From assembly GCA_034509495.1 (NCBI GenBank), contig CM067505.1, positions 13,270,921 through 13,334,920 on the forward strand: a stretch of DNA of 64,000 nt. The letters are read 5' to 3'. This document shows positions 11,991 to 25,019 of the stretch, one piece after another. The notes beneath the pieces are model-generated. The model did no database searches. It was not told the DNA's origin and saw only the letters and a program-made list of their open reading frames with translations. Position numbers and translations under genes: made by a program. The stretch comes from Acestrorhynchus altus. Taxonomy: Eukaryota > Chordata > Actinopteri > Characiformes > Acestrorhynchidae. Each line of letters begins with the position of its first letter. Position 1 is the stretch's first letter.

Positions 11991-12179
11991 ACACAAAATA
12001 TATAACCGTCACAGTAAACGCTTCATCTCCCAAGAATGCAAGGACTCTTCCTAGGACTCCTCTCTCAATCACTTGATTCCTGACACTGGTCATGTAAAAA
12101 ATGTTTGGATCACATTTCCCAGAGTAGTGATTATGAATACCTGTTGCGTGGATATATAACCGGACTTCTCTTATCATTA

Positions 12180-12600
12180 CCTAGTTTTGCCATTCTGCAC
12201 TACTTAGCATTCTTGTTGCTGTCTTTTTGATTATCTCGTGTATGACCTGTTGCTTTTTCACCCTGCCCTGTATTACTGTTTCCCCCATTTTGCACTACTA
12301 GCTGATTATGTTCATTGGTCTTTAGGTATGCCCGTTATTAACTGTTTTAAGCTGATTTTGACTGTTACTGACCACACCAATCTCTTTTTTATCAAGTGCT
12401 GACAGAAAACTAGGCCAACATACAGGCAGCGGAGTACAAGGTCATTTATAATGCTGCATCCTCACAAGGCCAACTATATTTCCAGCATCAGCAGCTCTTG
12501 TCTGTTGTCTCCCAATCCGTTAAGGAATTAGCCGTGTAGCAGAACTTGCAACAGCAGCTGTCGCAGATCCTCTCCAGCATTAGGGAATTAGACTCCCAGT
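12180..12600 (+). other. Possible gag remnant of an LTR retrotransposon
   Basis: On the + strand a broken frame near 12470-12600 reads as a Gln-rich coiled coil (QQLLSVVSQSVKELA, then a stop, then QNLQQQLSQILSSI), similar in style to the N-terminus of fish Ty3/gypsy gag proteins. No protease or polymerase is nearby. Weak call. Confidence 0.25.
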
Positions 12601-13190
12601 TAACACCAGCCAGTTCCATCTATTGATCCCTAAAATAACTCTAAAAATATACAGACACATCTAGATATGCTTCAACCTATCTCTCCATCCAACCAACAAA
12701 CCTAGACATCTACAGCTCAATTTTTAAATCCCTAAATGCCAACAACCTGAACCACACAAAGAAATATAGATCTTCATCCATCCATCTCTCCATCCTACCA
12801 CACAACCTACAGAAAGGCACAAAAACATGGAGATCACCATCTATTCATCGTTACATCTATAAATATTTCCAAACAGAAATCTTGATATACTTCCAACTAT
12901 CTCTCCATCCTACCAACCAACCAACATAGAGAAACAGACAGAAATCTACATCAGTGTATCAATCCCTAAATCCCAACAATTCAACCATACAATAAAATCT
13001 AAATCCAGCTCTCCATCCTACCAAACAACCTAGAGAGCCAGACAGAAAGGCAAGCAGACCTCCATCTATTCATCACTACATTATATCTATAAATATTTGC
13101 AGACAGACATCTTGATATTCTTCCACCTATCTCTCCATCCTACCAACCAACCTAGAGAAAAAGACAGACATCTAAACACCAACTCATAGC
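12600..13190. repeat. Degenerate satellite, left block
   Basis: Phrases such as 'atctctccatcctaccaacc', 'gacagacatct' and 'tatttgcagacagacat' recur with irregular spacing. The same phrases build the much larger block at 21480-24180, so the two appear to be one satellite array separated by inserted DNA. Confidence 0.8.
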
Positions 13191-13199
13191 TAGATATTT

Positions 13200-13940
13200 T
13201 TCGCTACATTACATTCATGTATTGAAAGGTATACTGTCAAAATAACGCTGCTTTCAGCCTTGATGAATTATGGTCCATTGGGATGTTTCATAGCCTGTAA
13301 TGGTGAGAATTAGCTAGACTTGAACAACAACTTTCTCCATCTAAGGTGTAAAATCACAATCCCTGATGCAACCAATTAAGGGAGGAGTTGTAAACTAACT
13401 TATAGGAGCTCTGTTTTCAGAATACCTGATATAGAGATCTCAAAGACTGAAAATTTCTCTTTACCCGAGCAGACATTTCAATATTTCAAAGCTTTCAAAA
13501 TTCTTCTGGTGCTGTTGCTTTCAAGTCTACCAATAAATACCCATACGGACTAGATAACTTTGATAATATTCTAAATAGAATTTGTTATTGCCCAGATAAA
13601 TTTGACGATCCAGTGTGCTGATCTGTAACTTGTCTCTAGGTTTTTAAAAAGTACCAGGTAGTTGGTGTTTAAATTGATGGTTCTACTATTTTTTCTTTGA
13701 AAAAATTGATTATGCTAAGGTTTCTATGATGGGTGTAAACCATAAACGCCTTCTCAATTTGACCATTTATAGTTGATTGTTGCATCAGATCATCGACAGT
13801 TAATAAGTTTGATATGTGAGGGAATTCTTCATCATTGCACAAAGTATATGGTATACCTTGTAAAAAAACAAATGTTTTTTTTTTTTAACAACTCATCAAA
13901 AAGCAGTTGCCAGCAAGAAAAACACCATACAATTTGATCT
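13200..13940. other. Unassigned sequence between satellite and Polinton polymerase
   Basis: AT-rich. A decayed - strand frame near 13640-13800 contains a run like MVYTHHRNL but no domain I can name. It may be part of the adjacent Polinton. Confidence 0.3.
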
Positions 13941-16900
13941 GGGATTATTGACATGGAATTCATACAATTTTCAATTAACATTTTGATATAAAAAAAGATT
14001 AGCCTCAATTGCTTGGACCACAAACAATACATGAAAATAGCATTTGAAGCCTACAATCAATACCTTTAGAGACATCCATTTTAAAATAAAATAAAAATGT
14101 AAAATTTATTAAAATAATAAATAAAATACGTAAGGTACAGTTGGAAAATAATTTGAGAGAACGTTTATCATACACGACTCTGAATTTTTTCAACTGTGAT
14201 TTGTTTTTCAGCTGAAAGCCTCTTTTAGCTCTCACAAATTGATTGTTGGATGTCATTATTTCTCTGTCAAGATGAGGGTTTTTCATGTATTCATAAACCA
14301 ATTTTGTCAATGATTTCAAGTTCACAATTTCTGTGTTTTTATAGTTCGAAGTTAAGTCAAACAGTTAACTTTCATAGTTGTTTTACCATAAATAGTTAGA
14401 TAACTAAGTTTTGGGGCCACCGACAATAAATTAATCTATTTGATCATCTGCATCCGGTTCGCTGGTAAGACCAAGTAATCACTGAGATGCAGCATACAAA
14501 TACCTTCTCTACTATTAAAAATCACACTGTCTATATCTGTGTCCAGGCACCACTGTTGCAACCTGTCTATCAATTTGAACAGTTTAAATCTAGCATAAGC
14601 TGTAGTGAAGATACCGATAAAAATATTAGCATTAGCTGTTTGGAGGAATTCAACTGCACCAATGCTACATCAATGTTCAAAAAAGATAAATGATTTATGC
14701 TGTACTTATCTGTTTACATTTAGTCTAAAAACTCATCAGGTTCCTTGATCAGAGTAGTGTTTGACCTGCCAGGTCACATTTTACCCCACAAAGAATTCAA
14801 AGCCAGTTTAGCTACAGACCTAGGCAGAATTAACGGTGATGCGCAATTTTCCAGCATAATACACTCATTCTCATACTTTTGAAGGTACTCATTTTCAGAA
14901 AAGCCTTATCAACTACCCAAGAGCGATATCCCGAGCTCTCCTTTTTTTATGTAATCTCCCATTTTTATGTAATCAGTAAACAACTCATCCACCTGTCATG
15001 GAAAATGCCACATTTCAAACACCTTCAACACTCTGCAACCCTTCTCAAGGGCTTTCAACATTTCTGTAGTACACCAGCTACCTGTCAAAGCCCTGTCATC
15101 ATCTGTGTGGTTACAACTTTGCAAGCAATATACGGCACATGTTCGACATAATGGAAACAAACTTTAGCTTTTGAGTCCAAAATATTTTTTGGTTCAAAAT
15201 CACGAAAGATGATGGTGGGGTGACCTACAGGACATTTTTTAGTTTTGTTTACATATGGAAAGAGGGATGTAAAATCATAGTAATCGATTCTCTCACCTGG
15301 CTGAGTAACATAATGGAGGGGTAAAGCATTTGTACGACCACCAAACAGAGCATCACGGGGGTCCAAACATTGTGGAAAGTCAGTGATCGAGAAATGTTTT
15401 TACATCCTGATTTGACTTTTCAACTCATACCACATAGGTTCCAACATTACAGTAATGTGCAAGTTGTAAGTACTTTGCAAAGTCTTGATTTTCTCCAAGG
15501 ATTGTTGATAAATATCCTCAAAGCTTTAGACTTAAAGACTTTAAAGATGTTAAAGACTTACTTAGCAGGTGCGGTAAGTTTGAAGGATAGCATCCATGAT
15601 AATAACACCCCATAAACTTGAAAGCTTTATGAGTCCTACCATAGTATCCGTCCATGCAGTGTCCAAACCTGACTTCACCTTTGGTGAAAGCGTGTTGAAT
15701 TGGTATTTTATCTCTGTCAGAGAGGTACTTGAGCCATTGGATAGAGGATGCAGAGTTTGATTTCTGCCCTCTGATGTAATTATCTAAAGGTGGAATAGTT
15801 AAAACATTAGCGGGGAGAAAATTGGTTCTGAATATTTTCAAGCAAATGCTGGCAATTTTGATACATGATGGGTTGAACAGATCAACCCTCGTGCTGTTGA
15901 GCATCTCACTCCTGAAAGCCAAGCTTCCCTTTCTCAGAATGTGAACATCATTTCAACAATAAAAAGACATCTCCTTTTTGAAGTTAAAGACCTTTCCTGC
16001 GAATATATCGTACCTCTCAAAAAATAGTTCTATATCTTTAACCATCATGGTGGCTACTCTATAGAACTTGGGGTTAGGATAAGGTCCTACATAATTCTGA
16101 TTTCCTCAGGTATTAAAGAAATGCATGAAAAAAACTTTATTAACGATCTCAATCCCCATAGGTTATAGCACTTCATTCTCATAGGAAGAAATGAAAGACT
16201 ATCTATGTATCTCAGATCAAAGTCATCATCTTTACATCCTTGTGCTATGATGCTGGACGTTATTCCTTCTTTTAACAAATGGTTCAGCAAAACATATAAA
16301 TCATTCCCTCAAGCATTGTGTGCGATGAAATTGTAACTTTTGTATAATTTTCTATGACACCGCTTAAATGGTATACATAACTGCTACACAACTTCCAGCC
16401 TCCCAGAGATTACCGTTAAAATCACTACAGCAAATAATATTTGCTATGGGGTACCTGTCTGTTGATTCGTTTTGAAATTGTAAAAGATGTACTTTTCATT
16501 TGATTGTTCTATGTCTAAAGGTTATATAAAACATTCATGATGAACATCTGATTTCATGATTTCACATTAACACCAAAGTGATTACATCGACGGATAGCAC
16601 ATTAGTGATTTCTGGATCCTTTACCTTGATCTTGCACCGTTACAATCGGGACAGTAGAATTATGCACCATGAATGATTTCAATCAAATAACTGCTTTATG
16701 TTTATTGTAACAGTATTGGGATCTACAAAACCTTAGACAAACTTGACATATAGTCTCACGAGTATACATTGCAACATAGTTGCAAGAAAACTCACATTTG
16801 TGATGTTTGGACATACAAATGTTTCATATTTTTCTTAATAAAATCAGGAGTGAAAATGTGAGATATTTTTACTCTTGCCCCCCCTCATGGGGTATGTACA

Positions 16901-17330
16901 GTTCAAATCACCAATTCCAATGTCTTCTCAAAAAGTAATTCAAACTTACTCTGAAAAGCATTTTCAAACATTGTAAGGAAAGAGTTTAATTTGATGACAC
17001 CATTGTCTAAAAACACGCTCAGACACTTCGATTGAATCACCCCGAATTTCTACAAAACATCAACAACCTGTCATATTTGCTCATTAGCCACAGCCAACAT
17101 TTCATCTAAAATCTCTAGCACATAGTTGTAAAAATCAGCAAAGCTATTGACATTTCCTAGTGAGGTAACGTTTACTCGCCTTTTAATTTCTGTGATGTTG
17201 AAGCTGTGTAGATGATTTACACTGATTTCTGGATCTAAACCATTTCCCATTTCACACTCAGGGTCGCACTTTGGATCAGGACGAGAAATGTCATTTAGAT
17301 ATGCCTCCGTTTCACTGTGAGGTGATGGGG
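13940..17330 (-). pseudogene. Polinton/Maverick protein-primed DNA polymerase B, decayed
   Basis: Pieces of a family B, protein-primed DNA polymerase of the Polinton/Maverick type lie in order on the - strand. An N-terminal region falls at about 17300-16900. Two regions of the polymerase body lie at 15922-15518, one with YIRGQKS and one with HGCYP. The Pol core at 15366-15085 shows RDALFGGRTNA and YYDFTSLFP (palm motif A type). A GGP motif lies near 14420, and a C-terminal YDKR block near 14170. Many stops and frameshifts separate them, so the gene is dead. In intact elements this enzyme copies the element's DNA from a protein primer. Polintons are virus-like; capsid, integrase and ATPase genes were not recognised here. 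Confidence 0.85.
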
Positions 17331-17435
17331 TTTTTCTGAGATCTTGCTGATCTTAGTTCATGATCACACACCCACACACATTCACACCTACACCCCATGT
17401 AATTTATAACCCGGTAATAAAACAGCTCTTAAAAA

Positions 17436-17483
<48 letters not shown>
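17436..17483. repeat. (CA)n microsatellite
   Basis: A pure CA dinucleotide tract between the Polinton polymerase and the Rex3 insertion. Confidence 0.95.
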
Positions 17484-17489
<6 letters not shown>

Positions 17490-17546
17490 CAATAACATCT
17501 AAAAAAAACCATTTTATTTAAGGATCAACAATTATTTCATGACAGA

Positions 17547-20500
17547 TCCATCCATCCATCCATCCATCTTCTTCCGCTTACCCGGGGCCTGGTCACGGGG
17601 GCAGCAGTCTAAGCAGGGAAGCCCAGACTTCCCTCTCCCCCAACACCTCAGCCAGCTCCCCAGGAGGGACCCCGAGGCGTTCCCAGGCCAGCCGAGAGAC
17701 ATAGTCCCCCCAGCGTGTCCTGGGTCTACCCCGCGGTCTCCTCCCTGTAGGACGTGCCTGGAACACCCCCCCAGGGAGACGCCCAGGGGGCATCCGAAAC
17801 AGATGCCCGAGCCACCTCAACTGATTCCTCTCGATGTAGAGGAGCAGTGGCTCTACTCCGAGCTCCTCCCGGGTAGCCGAGGATCTCACCCTATCTCTAA
17901 GGGAGTGCCCGGCCACCCTGCGGAGGAAACTCATTTCGGCCGCTTGTATCCGCGATCTTGTCCTTTCGGTCATTACCCACAGTTCATGGCCATAGGTGAG
18001 GGTGGGAACGTAGATTGACCAGTAAATGGAGAGCTTCGCCTTTCGGCTCAGCTCCTTCTTCACCACAACGGACCGGTACACCGACCGCATGACTGCGGCG
18101 GCAGCACCGATCCGTCTGTCAATCTCATGCTCCCTCTCACCCCCACTCGTGAACAAGACCCCGAGATACTTGAACTCCTCCACTTGGGGCAGGACAACTC
18201 CACCAATCTGGAGAGGGCAAGCCACCCTTTTCCGGTCGAGAACCATGGCCTCAGATTTGGAGGTGCTGATTCGCATCCCAGCCGCTTCACACTCAGCTAC
18301 GAACCGCTCCAGTGCCTGCTGAAGGTCCTGGCCTGAAGAAGCCATCAGGACAACATCATCCGCAAAAATCCGTACAAGGACCTGACAGCCCTTAACAGAG
18401 GGCCCCGGACCCCATATTCCCGGAGCACCCCCCACAGAATACCCCTAGGGACACGGTTGAATGCCTTCTCCAAATCCACAAAACACATGTGGACTGGTTG
18501 GGCAAACTCCCATGAACCCTCGAGCACCCTCCGGAGGGTATAGAGCTGGTCCAGTGTTCCGCGGCCAGGACGAAAACCGCATTGTTCCTCCTGAATCCGA
18601 GGTTCGACTAATGGCCGAATTCGTCTCTCCAGTACCCTGGCGTAGACTTTCCCAGGGAGGCTGAGGAGAGTGATCCCCCTATAGTTGGAACACACACTCC
18701 GGTCCCCCTTTTTAAACAGGGGAACCACCATCCCGGTTTGCCACTCCAGGGGCACTGTCCCCGTCCGCCACGCGATGCTGCAGAGGCGCGTCAGCCAGGA
18801 CAGCCCAACAGCATCTAGAGACTTGAGATACTCTGGGCGGATCTCATCCACCCCCGGAGCCCCACCACTGAGGAGCTTACAGACCACCTCAGTGACTTCA
18901 GCCCGGGTGATGGGCGAGTCCTCCTCAGAGTCCTCAGCCTCACCTTCTACATTAGAAGACATGATGGTGGGGTTAAGGAGATCCTCGAAGTATTCCTTCC
19001 ACCGCCCAACGATATCCCCGGTCGAGGTCAGCAGCTCACCGCCCGCACTGTAAACAGTGTCGGCAGTACTGCTTCCCCCTTCTGAGGCGCCGGACGGTTT
19101 GCCAGAATCGCTTCGGGGTCGACCGATAGTCTTTCTCCAGGGCCTCCCCGAACTCCTCCCAGCTCCTGGTTTTTGCCTCCTTGACCACCCTAGCAGCAGC
19201 ACGCTTAGCCTCTCGGTACCTGTCGGCTGCGTCGGAAGACCCAGAGGCCAACATGGCCCGATAGGTCGTCTTCTTCAGCTTGACGGCATCCCTTACTTCC
19301 GGTGTCCACCACTGGGTTCGGGGATTGCCGCCATGGCAGGCACCAGTGACCTTACGCCCGCAGCTCCGGACGGCCGCGTCAACAATGGAGGTTGAGAACC
19401 TGGTCCACTCAGACTCAATGTCCCCCGCCTCCCCAGGTAGCTGTGAGAAGCTCTCCCGGAGGTGGGAGTTGAAAGTTTCCCTGACAGGGGGCTCAGCCAG
19501 ACGTTCCCAGCAGACCTGCAGGATACGTTTCGGCCTGCCAGGTCTCTCCCGCCTGCCCCTCCGCCAGCGGATCCAACTCACCACCAGGTAGTGATCGGTT
19601 GACAACTCTGCCCCTCTCTTCACCCAAGTGTCCAAGACATAGGGCCGGAGCTCAGATGAGACAATCACAAAGTCTATCATTGATCTCCGGCCTAGGGCGT
19701 CCTGGTGCCATGTGCACTTATGGACGCCCCTATGCTCGAACATGGTGTTCGTTATGGACAATCTGTAACTGGTGCAGAAGTCCAACAACAGAACTCCGCT
19801 TGGGTTCTGATCGGGGAGGCCGTTCCTCCCAATCACCCCTCTCCAGGTGTCACTGTCATCGCCCACGTGGGTGTTGAAGTCCCCCAGCAGAACAACGGCG
19901 TCCCCAGTTGGGGCACTTTCCAGTACCCCCCCAAGGACCCCAAGAAGGTCTGGTACTCTGCACTACCATTCGGCCTGTAGGCACAAACTACAGTCAGAGT
20001 CCTCACTCCTACCCGAAGGCCCAGAGAGGCGACCCTCTCGTTCACTGGGGTAAACTCCAACACGAGACGGCTGAGATGGGGAGCTATAAGCAAGCCCACA
20101 CCAGCCCGGCATCTCTCTCCCTGGGCAACTCCAGAGTAGTGGAGGGTCCAACCCTTCTCAAGGAGTTGAGTTCCAGAGCCCAAGCTGTGCGTGGAAGTGA
20201 GCCCGACTATCTCTAGCCGGTACCTCTCGACCTCCCGCACAAGCTCATTCTCCTTCCCCCCCAGCGAGGTGACATTCCACGTCCCAACAGCTAGCCGCTG
20301 TGTCCAGGGATCGGGCTGCCGAGGACCCCGCCCTCGACCGCCACCCAATCCACAGGGCACCTGACCCCAATGGTTTCCTCTGTGGGTGGTGGGCCCACAG
20401 GAGGAATGGCCCACGTTGCCTCTTCGGGCTGGGCCCGGCCAGGCCCCATGGGCAAAGACCCGGCCACCAGGCGCTCGCTCCCGAGCCCCAACCCCAGGCC

Positions 20501-20733
20501 TGGCTCCAGGGTGGGGCCCCGGTTGCGCCGTACCGGGCGACATTGCGGGGCCTTTTTTCTGATGTTTCATTGGGGTTTTCGAACTGCTCTTGGTCGGGCC
20601 CGTCACCTTGGACCTGTTTGCCATGGGAGACCCTGACAGGGGGTGAAAATTTAACCCCCGGGCAACATAGCTCCTCGGATCATTCTGGCACTCAAACCCC
20701 TCCACCACGGTAAGGTGGCAGTTCAAGGAGGGG
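17547..20733 (-). mobile_element. Near full-length Rex3 non-LTR retrotransposon
   Basis: A Rex3 (RTE-clade) LINE of about 3.19 kb on the - strand. It runs from a 5' end around 'ccttaccgtggtgg' (near 20700) to a (GGAT)n tail at 17547-17570, and is flanked by a perfect 13-bp target-site duplication ATTTCATGACAGA (17534-17546 and 20734-20746). The N-terminal half encodes an apurinic/apyrimidinic-type endonuclease (WNVTSL near 20280; HVGDDSDTWRGV near 19860-19830; DHYLVVSWIRW near 19580). The C-terminal half encodes reverse transcriptase: NYRGITLL, EEQCGFRPGRG, VDLEKAFN, FADDVVLM, then the C-terminal SFLRRVAGHS block. The coding region is split by frameshifts near 19850, 19060 and 18400. A deletion also removes part of the RT between the SLYG block and FADD. 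The copy is therefore inactive, but recent enough to keep its target duplication. Confidence 0.95.
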
Positions 20734-20746
20734 ATTTCATGACAGA

Positions 20747-21300
20747 GAAGTCTGTAAATTACAACTAAATATTCATTCATAACTGTTTGAAAATCTGTCC
20801 TTGTAAAATAGAATTGACTGTCCAGTTCATTCTCATTAGCAAGACATCTGAGAATGTGTGTCACACTAAGGTTGGTGGTCACACTAAGGTTTGGTGAACA
20901 CCAAATTCTCTGCTGCACTTTATCGGATTCAGGGTGAAAGATTGTAGATCATCCTTGGTTAACATAGCTTTCCAAGTCAGATTGAAAATTTATTCGTAAG
21001 CAGTCTGGCATTCTGTAGATTAGAAGTATACAGTGCCACAGCATAGTGTCTCTTAAAAACGCACCATTCATCCCAGCTCAGTTTCAGACAACTGTCTGCC
21101 TCCTCAATCTTCTAGCTCAACCCAGAATAAAATCATACACTGTTGGATTTCTCGTGAAAAATACAATTGAAAAAATGGTCATTGTTCATCAGATGCCATA
21201 TGTGTTTCTTCTGCGATTCCTTCAGATGTAAAGTTGTTCTTGGAAAGGATGCTGACAGCTTCTTAGGGGCTTCAAGTATGTCCGCCATCTTAGTAGATTT
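20747..21300 (-). pseudogene. Decayed - strand frames, probably Polinton-associated
   Basis: On the - strand an ATG near 21277 opens a frame of about 51 codons beginning MADILEAPKK and closing at a stop. Another frame with RIWCSPNL and an Asn/Leu-rich run follows from about 20918 and is cut by the Rex3 target site at 20746. Neither matches a family I can name. Orientation and position fit a Polinton gene upstream of the polymerase, or simply decayed sequence. Confidence 0.3.
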
Positions 21301-21479
21301 TTAGCTTGCTGACCTTCTCTCATCAAACACTGTCTCTTAAATACTTAAATACACACAATATGTTTATACTCCATTGCGATTGGTCAAGAGGGTGGGACTT
21401 GATGATGTGCATAGATCTGACTGTTCGAGAGAACCTATCAAAATATTTTATTGAAAGGTGCCTCATAATTCTTTCTCTT

Positions 21480-24180
21480 AAACAGACACACCTAGATTTA
21501 CTTCCACCTATCTATCCATAATACCAACAAACCAAAAGAATAAATCCCTAAATGCCAACAACATGAACCACACAAGGAAATCTAGATCTCTGTCCATCCA
21601 TCTTTCCATCTTACCAACTAACCAAGAGACAGATAGAATTGCATGTAGACTCCATCTAATCATCCCATAACAAAATCGATTTATGTCCGCAGTCATCTAA
21701 ATCTCAGTCAATCCTACCTTCCAACCTAGAGAAACAGACAGGATATGTAGACCGCCGTCTATTCATCCCTACATTAAATCTAAAAACATATGCAGAGACA
21801 TCTAGATTTACTTCCACCTATTTCTCCACCTTATCAACCAACTGAGAGAGAAAGACAAACATCTACATATTGATCTATAAATCCTTAAATGCCAACAACT
21901 AAATCGCATAAAGAATTCTAGCTCTCCGCCCATCCATCTTTCCATCCTACAAACCAACCTAGAGAGAAAGACAAAAACAGATGCAGACCTTCATTTATTC
22001 AATCTTATATTATATTTATGAATATTTGCAGACAGACGTGTTGATATACTTCCACCTACCTCTCCATCCTACCAACAAACCTAGAGAGACACAGACATCT
22101 ACTACTCCATACTATACTATAAATCCTTAAATGCCAATTACCCAACGACACAAAGAAATCTCCATCTCCACCCATGCATCTTTCTATACTAACAAACGAC
22201 CTAGAAAGACAAACATAAATGCATGTAGACTTCATTTATTCATTAATAAACAAAATCTATTAATGTTGGCAGACAGTCTTCTAAATCTCCATCCATCCAT
22301 CTTGCCATCCAACCTTCCAACCTAGAGAAACAAACAGAAGGACATGTAGACCTCCATCTATTCAACACTACAGTAAATCTAAAAACATATGCAAACACAT
22401 CTAGAATTACTTCCACCTATCTCTCCATCCAACCAATCAGACAGACAGACATCTCCAGCTCAATCTATGAATCCCAAAATGCCAAACACATGAACTAAAC
22501 AAAGAAATCTTGATTGTTTTCCATCCATCTTACCATTCTACCAACCAACCTAGAGAAAAACAAAGAAATTCATGTAGACCTCCATCTATTCATCACTACA
22601 ACTATCAATATTTGCGCAGACATCTTGATATACTCTCCATCCTACTTTCCAACCTAGAGAAACAGACAGAAATACATTTCAACTTCCATCTATTTTTTCC
22701 TACATTAAATCTATAAAGATTTGATTACAGAAATTTTGATATACTTCCACCTATATCTCCATCCTACCAACCTACACATGTAGACCTTCATTTATTCATT
22801 CTTACATTACATTTATAAATATTTGCAGACAGACGTTGATATCCTTCCAAATATCTCTCCATCCTACCAACCAACCTAGAGAGAAAGACATAAACACGTC
22901 AATCTATAAATCGTTAAATGCCAACAAATGGACCACACAAAGAACTCTAGATCTCCATCCTTCCATCTCTCCATTCTACAACCAAACTAAAGAGACAGAC
23001 AAAAAAACATGTAGACCTCCACCTATTCATTCTTACATTATATCTATAAATATTTGCAGACATCTTGATATACTTCCACCTATCTCTCCATCCTACCTTC
23101 CAACCCAGAGAGAAACAGACTACTTCTCCATTTATGAATCCCAAAATGCCAATTATCCATCCACACAAAGAATTCTAGCTCTCTGCCCATCCATCTTTCC
23201 ATCCTACCAACCAGCCTAGAGAGACAGACAGAAACACATGTAGATCTCCATCTATTCTTCACTACATTAAATCTTTAAATATTTGATTACAGAAATTATG
23301 ATATACTTCCACCTATCTCTCCATCCTACAAACCAAACTTGAGAGAAAGACGGAAACATACGTAGACCTCCATCTATTCATCCTTACATTATATTTATGA
23401 ATATATGCAGACAGACGTCTTGACATATTTCCACCTATCTCTCCATCCTACCAACCAACCCAGAGAGAAACAGACATCTACTTCTCCATTTATAAATCCC
23501 AAAATGCAAATTATCCGACCACACGAAGAATTCTAGCTCTCCGCCCATCCATCTTTCCATCCTACCAACCAGCCTAGAGAGACAGACAGGAACACATGTA
23601 GACTTCCATCTATTCTTCACTACATTAGATCTATAAATATTTGCAGACAGACATGGTGATAGACTTCCACCCTTCTTGATTATCATGCCTCCATATTACC
23701 ATCCTACCAACCAACCTAGACAGACAGACATAAACACATGTAGATCTCCATCTATTCATCCCTACATTAAATAAAAAAACACATACATAGACACATTTAC
23801 ATTTAATTCCACCTATCTCTCTATTGTACCAATCAGCCTACAGAGACAGACAGACATCTCCACCTCCATCTATAAGTCCCAAAATGCCAAACACATGAAC
23901 ACTGGGAAATTCAGATTGTTGTCCATTCATCTCTTCAACCTACCAACCAATCTAGAGAGACCAAGAGAAACACACATAAACCTCCATCTATTCATCACTA
24001 CATTACATACATAAATATTTGCAGACAGAAATTTTGATATACTTCCATCTATCTCTCCAAGAATTCTAGCTCTACACCCATCCATCTTTCTGTCCTACCT
24101 TCCAACCTAGAGAAACAGACAGAAATACAATTAGACTTCCTTCTATTCATTCCAACATTAACCACACAAAGAAATCTAAT
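21480..24180. repeat. Degenerate satellite, right block
   Basis: About 2.7 kb of imperfect tandem sequence built from recurring phrases: 'cttccacctatctctccatc', 'ctaccaaccaacctagag', 'acatgtagac', 'ctccatctattcat', 'aaatatttgcagacagac' and 'aaatgccaac'. Spacing varies, consistent with an old higher-order array. No credible coding content. Confidence 0.9.
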
Positions 24181-24229
24181 TTTCTGTCAGAAAAGTTCAA
24201 ATGTTGTAAAGGAAAAATCTGCATGACCA

Positions 24230-24830
24230 AGTCAGGTTTGCAACATGAGTCAAGAATGATTACTGGTCCTTTACAACCACACCAAGGCTCCATGCTTCTG
24301 ACAATGGAGTGACCAGTGAGTTCTCAAAGGAAGTTATAAGATCATAATGAAAATCAGTGGTTCCAGGAATAAATAGTAGTTCATTCTTGCTGGGGTTCAG
24401 TTTGAGGTAAGGGGCTACCATCCACGATGAGACATCAGCGATGAAAGCTGAGATGCCAGATGAGACCTGGGTGTCAGAAGGTGGGAAAGAGAGGATGAGT
24501 TGAATGTCATCAGTATAGTAGTGGTAAGAAAATGAGACAATATTACTTTACCAAGAGAAGTAGAGTAGAGAGAAAAGAGTAGAAGACGAAGGAGTGAGCC
24601 TTGTGGAACACCAGTGGAGAGTCTGCAGATGTGGCTCCCTGCCATGTGACCTGGAAAGAACGCTCTTCCTGGTATGATGTAAACCAATGTAATGCAGACC
24701 CGGTGATTCCAAGGCTACCGAGAATTGACAGGAGGATCTCGCGGTATACTATATAAAAGGCTGTAGAGAGGTCATGGAGAATTAGGATAGATGACAATTT
24801 AGCTGATCTTGCAGTTTTTCAGTGACAGCA
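24230..24830 (-). pseudogene. L2-like LINE reverse transcriptase fragment
   Basis: On the - strand two frames encode LHDLSTAF (the eroded equivalent of LDLSAAFD), ITGSALHWFTSY and STGVPQGSLL, which are RT motifs of the L2/CR1 group. The FxDD block is degraded. A short dead fragment, unrelated to the Rex3 copies in this window. Confidence 0.75.
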
Positions 24831-25019
24831 ATATTACTTCAATAAAAAACTTGTGTGAAAATATAAAACTGGAAAAGGTCAAATTTATGTAAAAATTTTT
24901 TTGGCCAAAAAGTTTTATGGCCATTTCTGGGGTAAAATCTGTAACCCGGCCCCCTTATGTCAACTTTTATTCATGTATAAGTGTGTGACTAATTCTCATT
25001 CGGTTTTGTTTCTGAAACT

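Noticed and set aside
19599..20713. Long + strand open frames opposite the Rex3
   Set aside because: They are antisense shadows of GC-rich endonuclease coding sequence on the - strand.
21480..24180. Possible CRISPR-like array because of recurring phrases
   Set aside because: Spacing is irregular, units are degenerate, the genome is eukaryotic, and no cas genes occur; this is a satellite.
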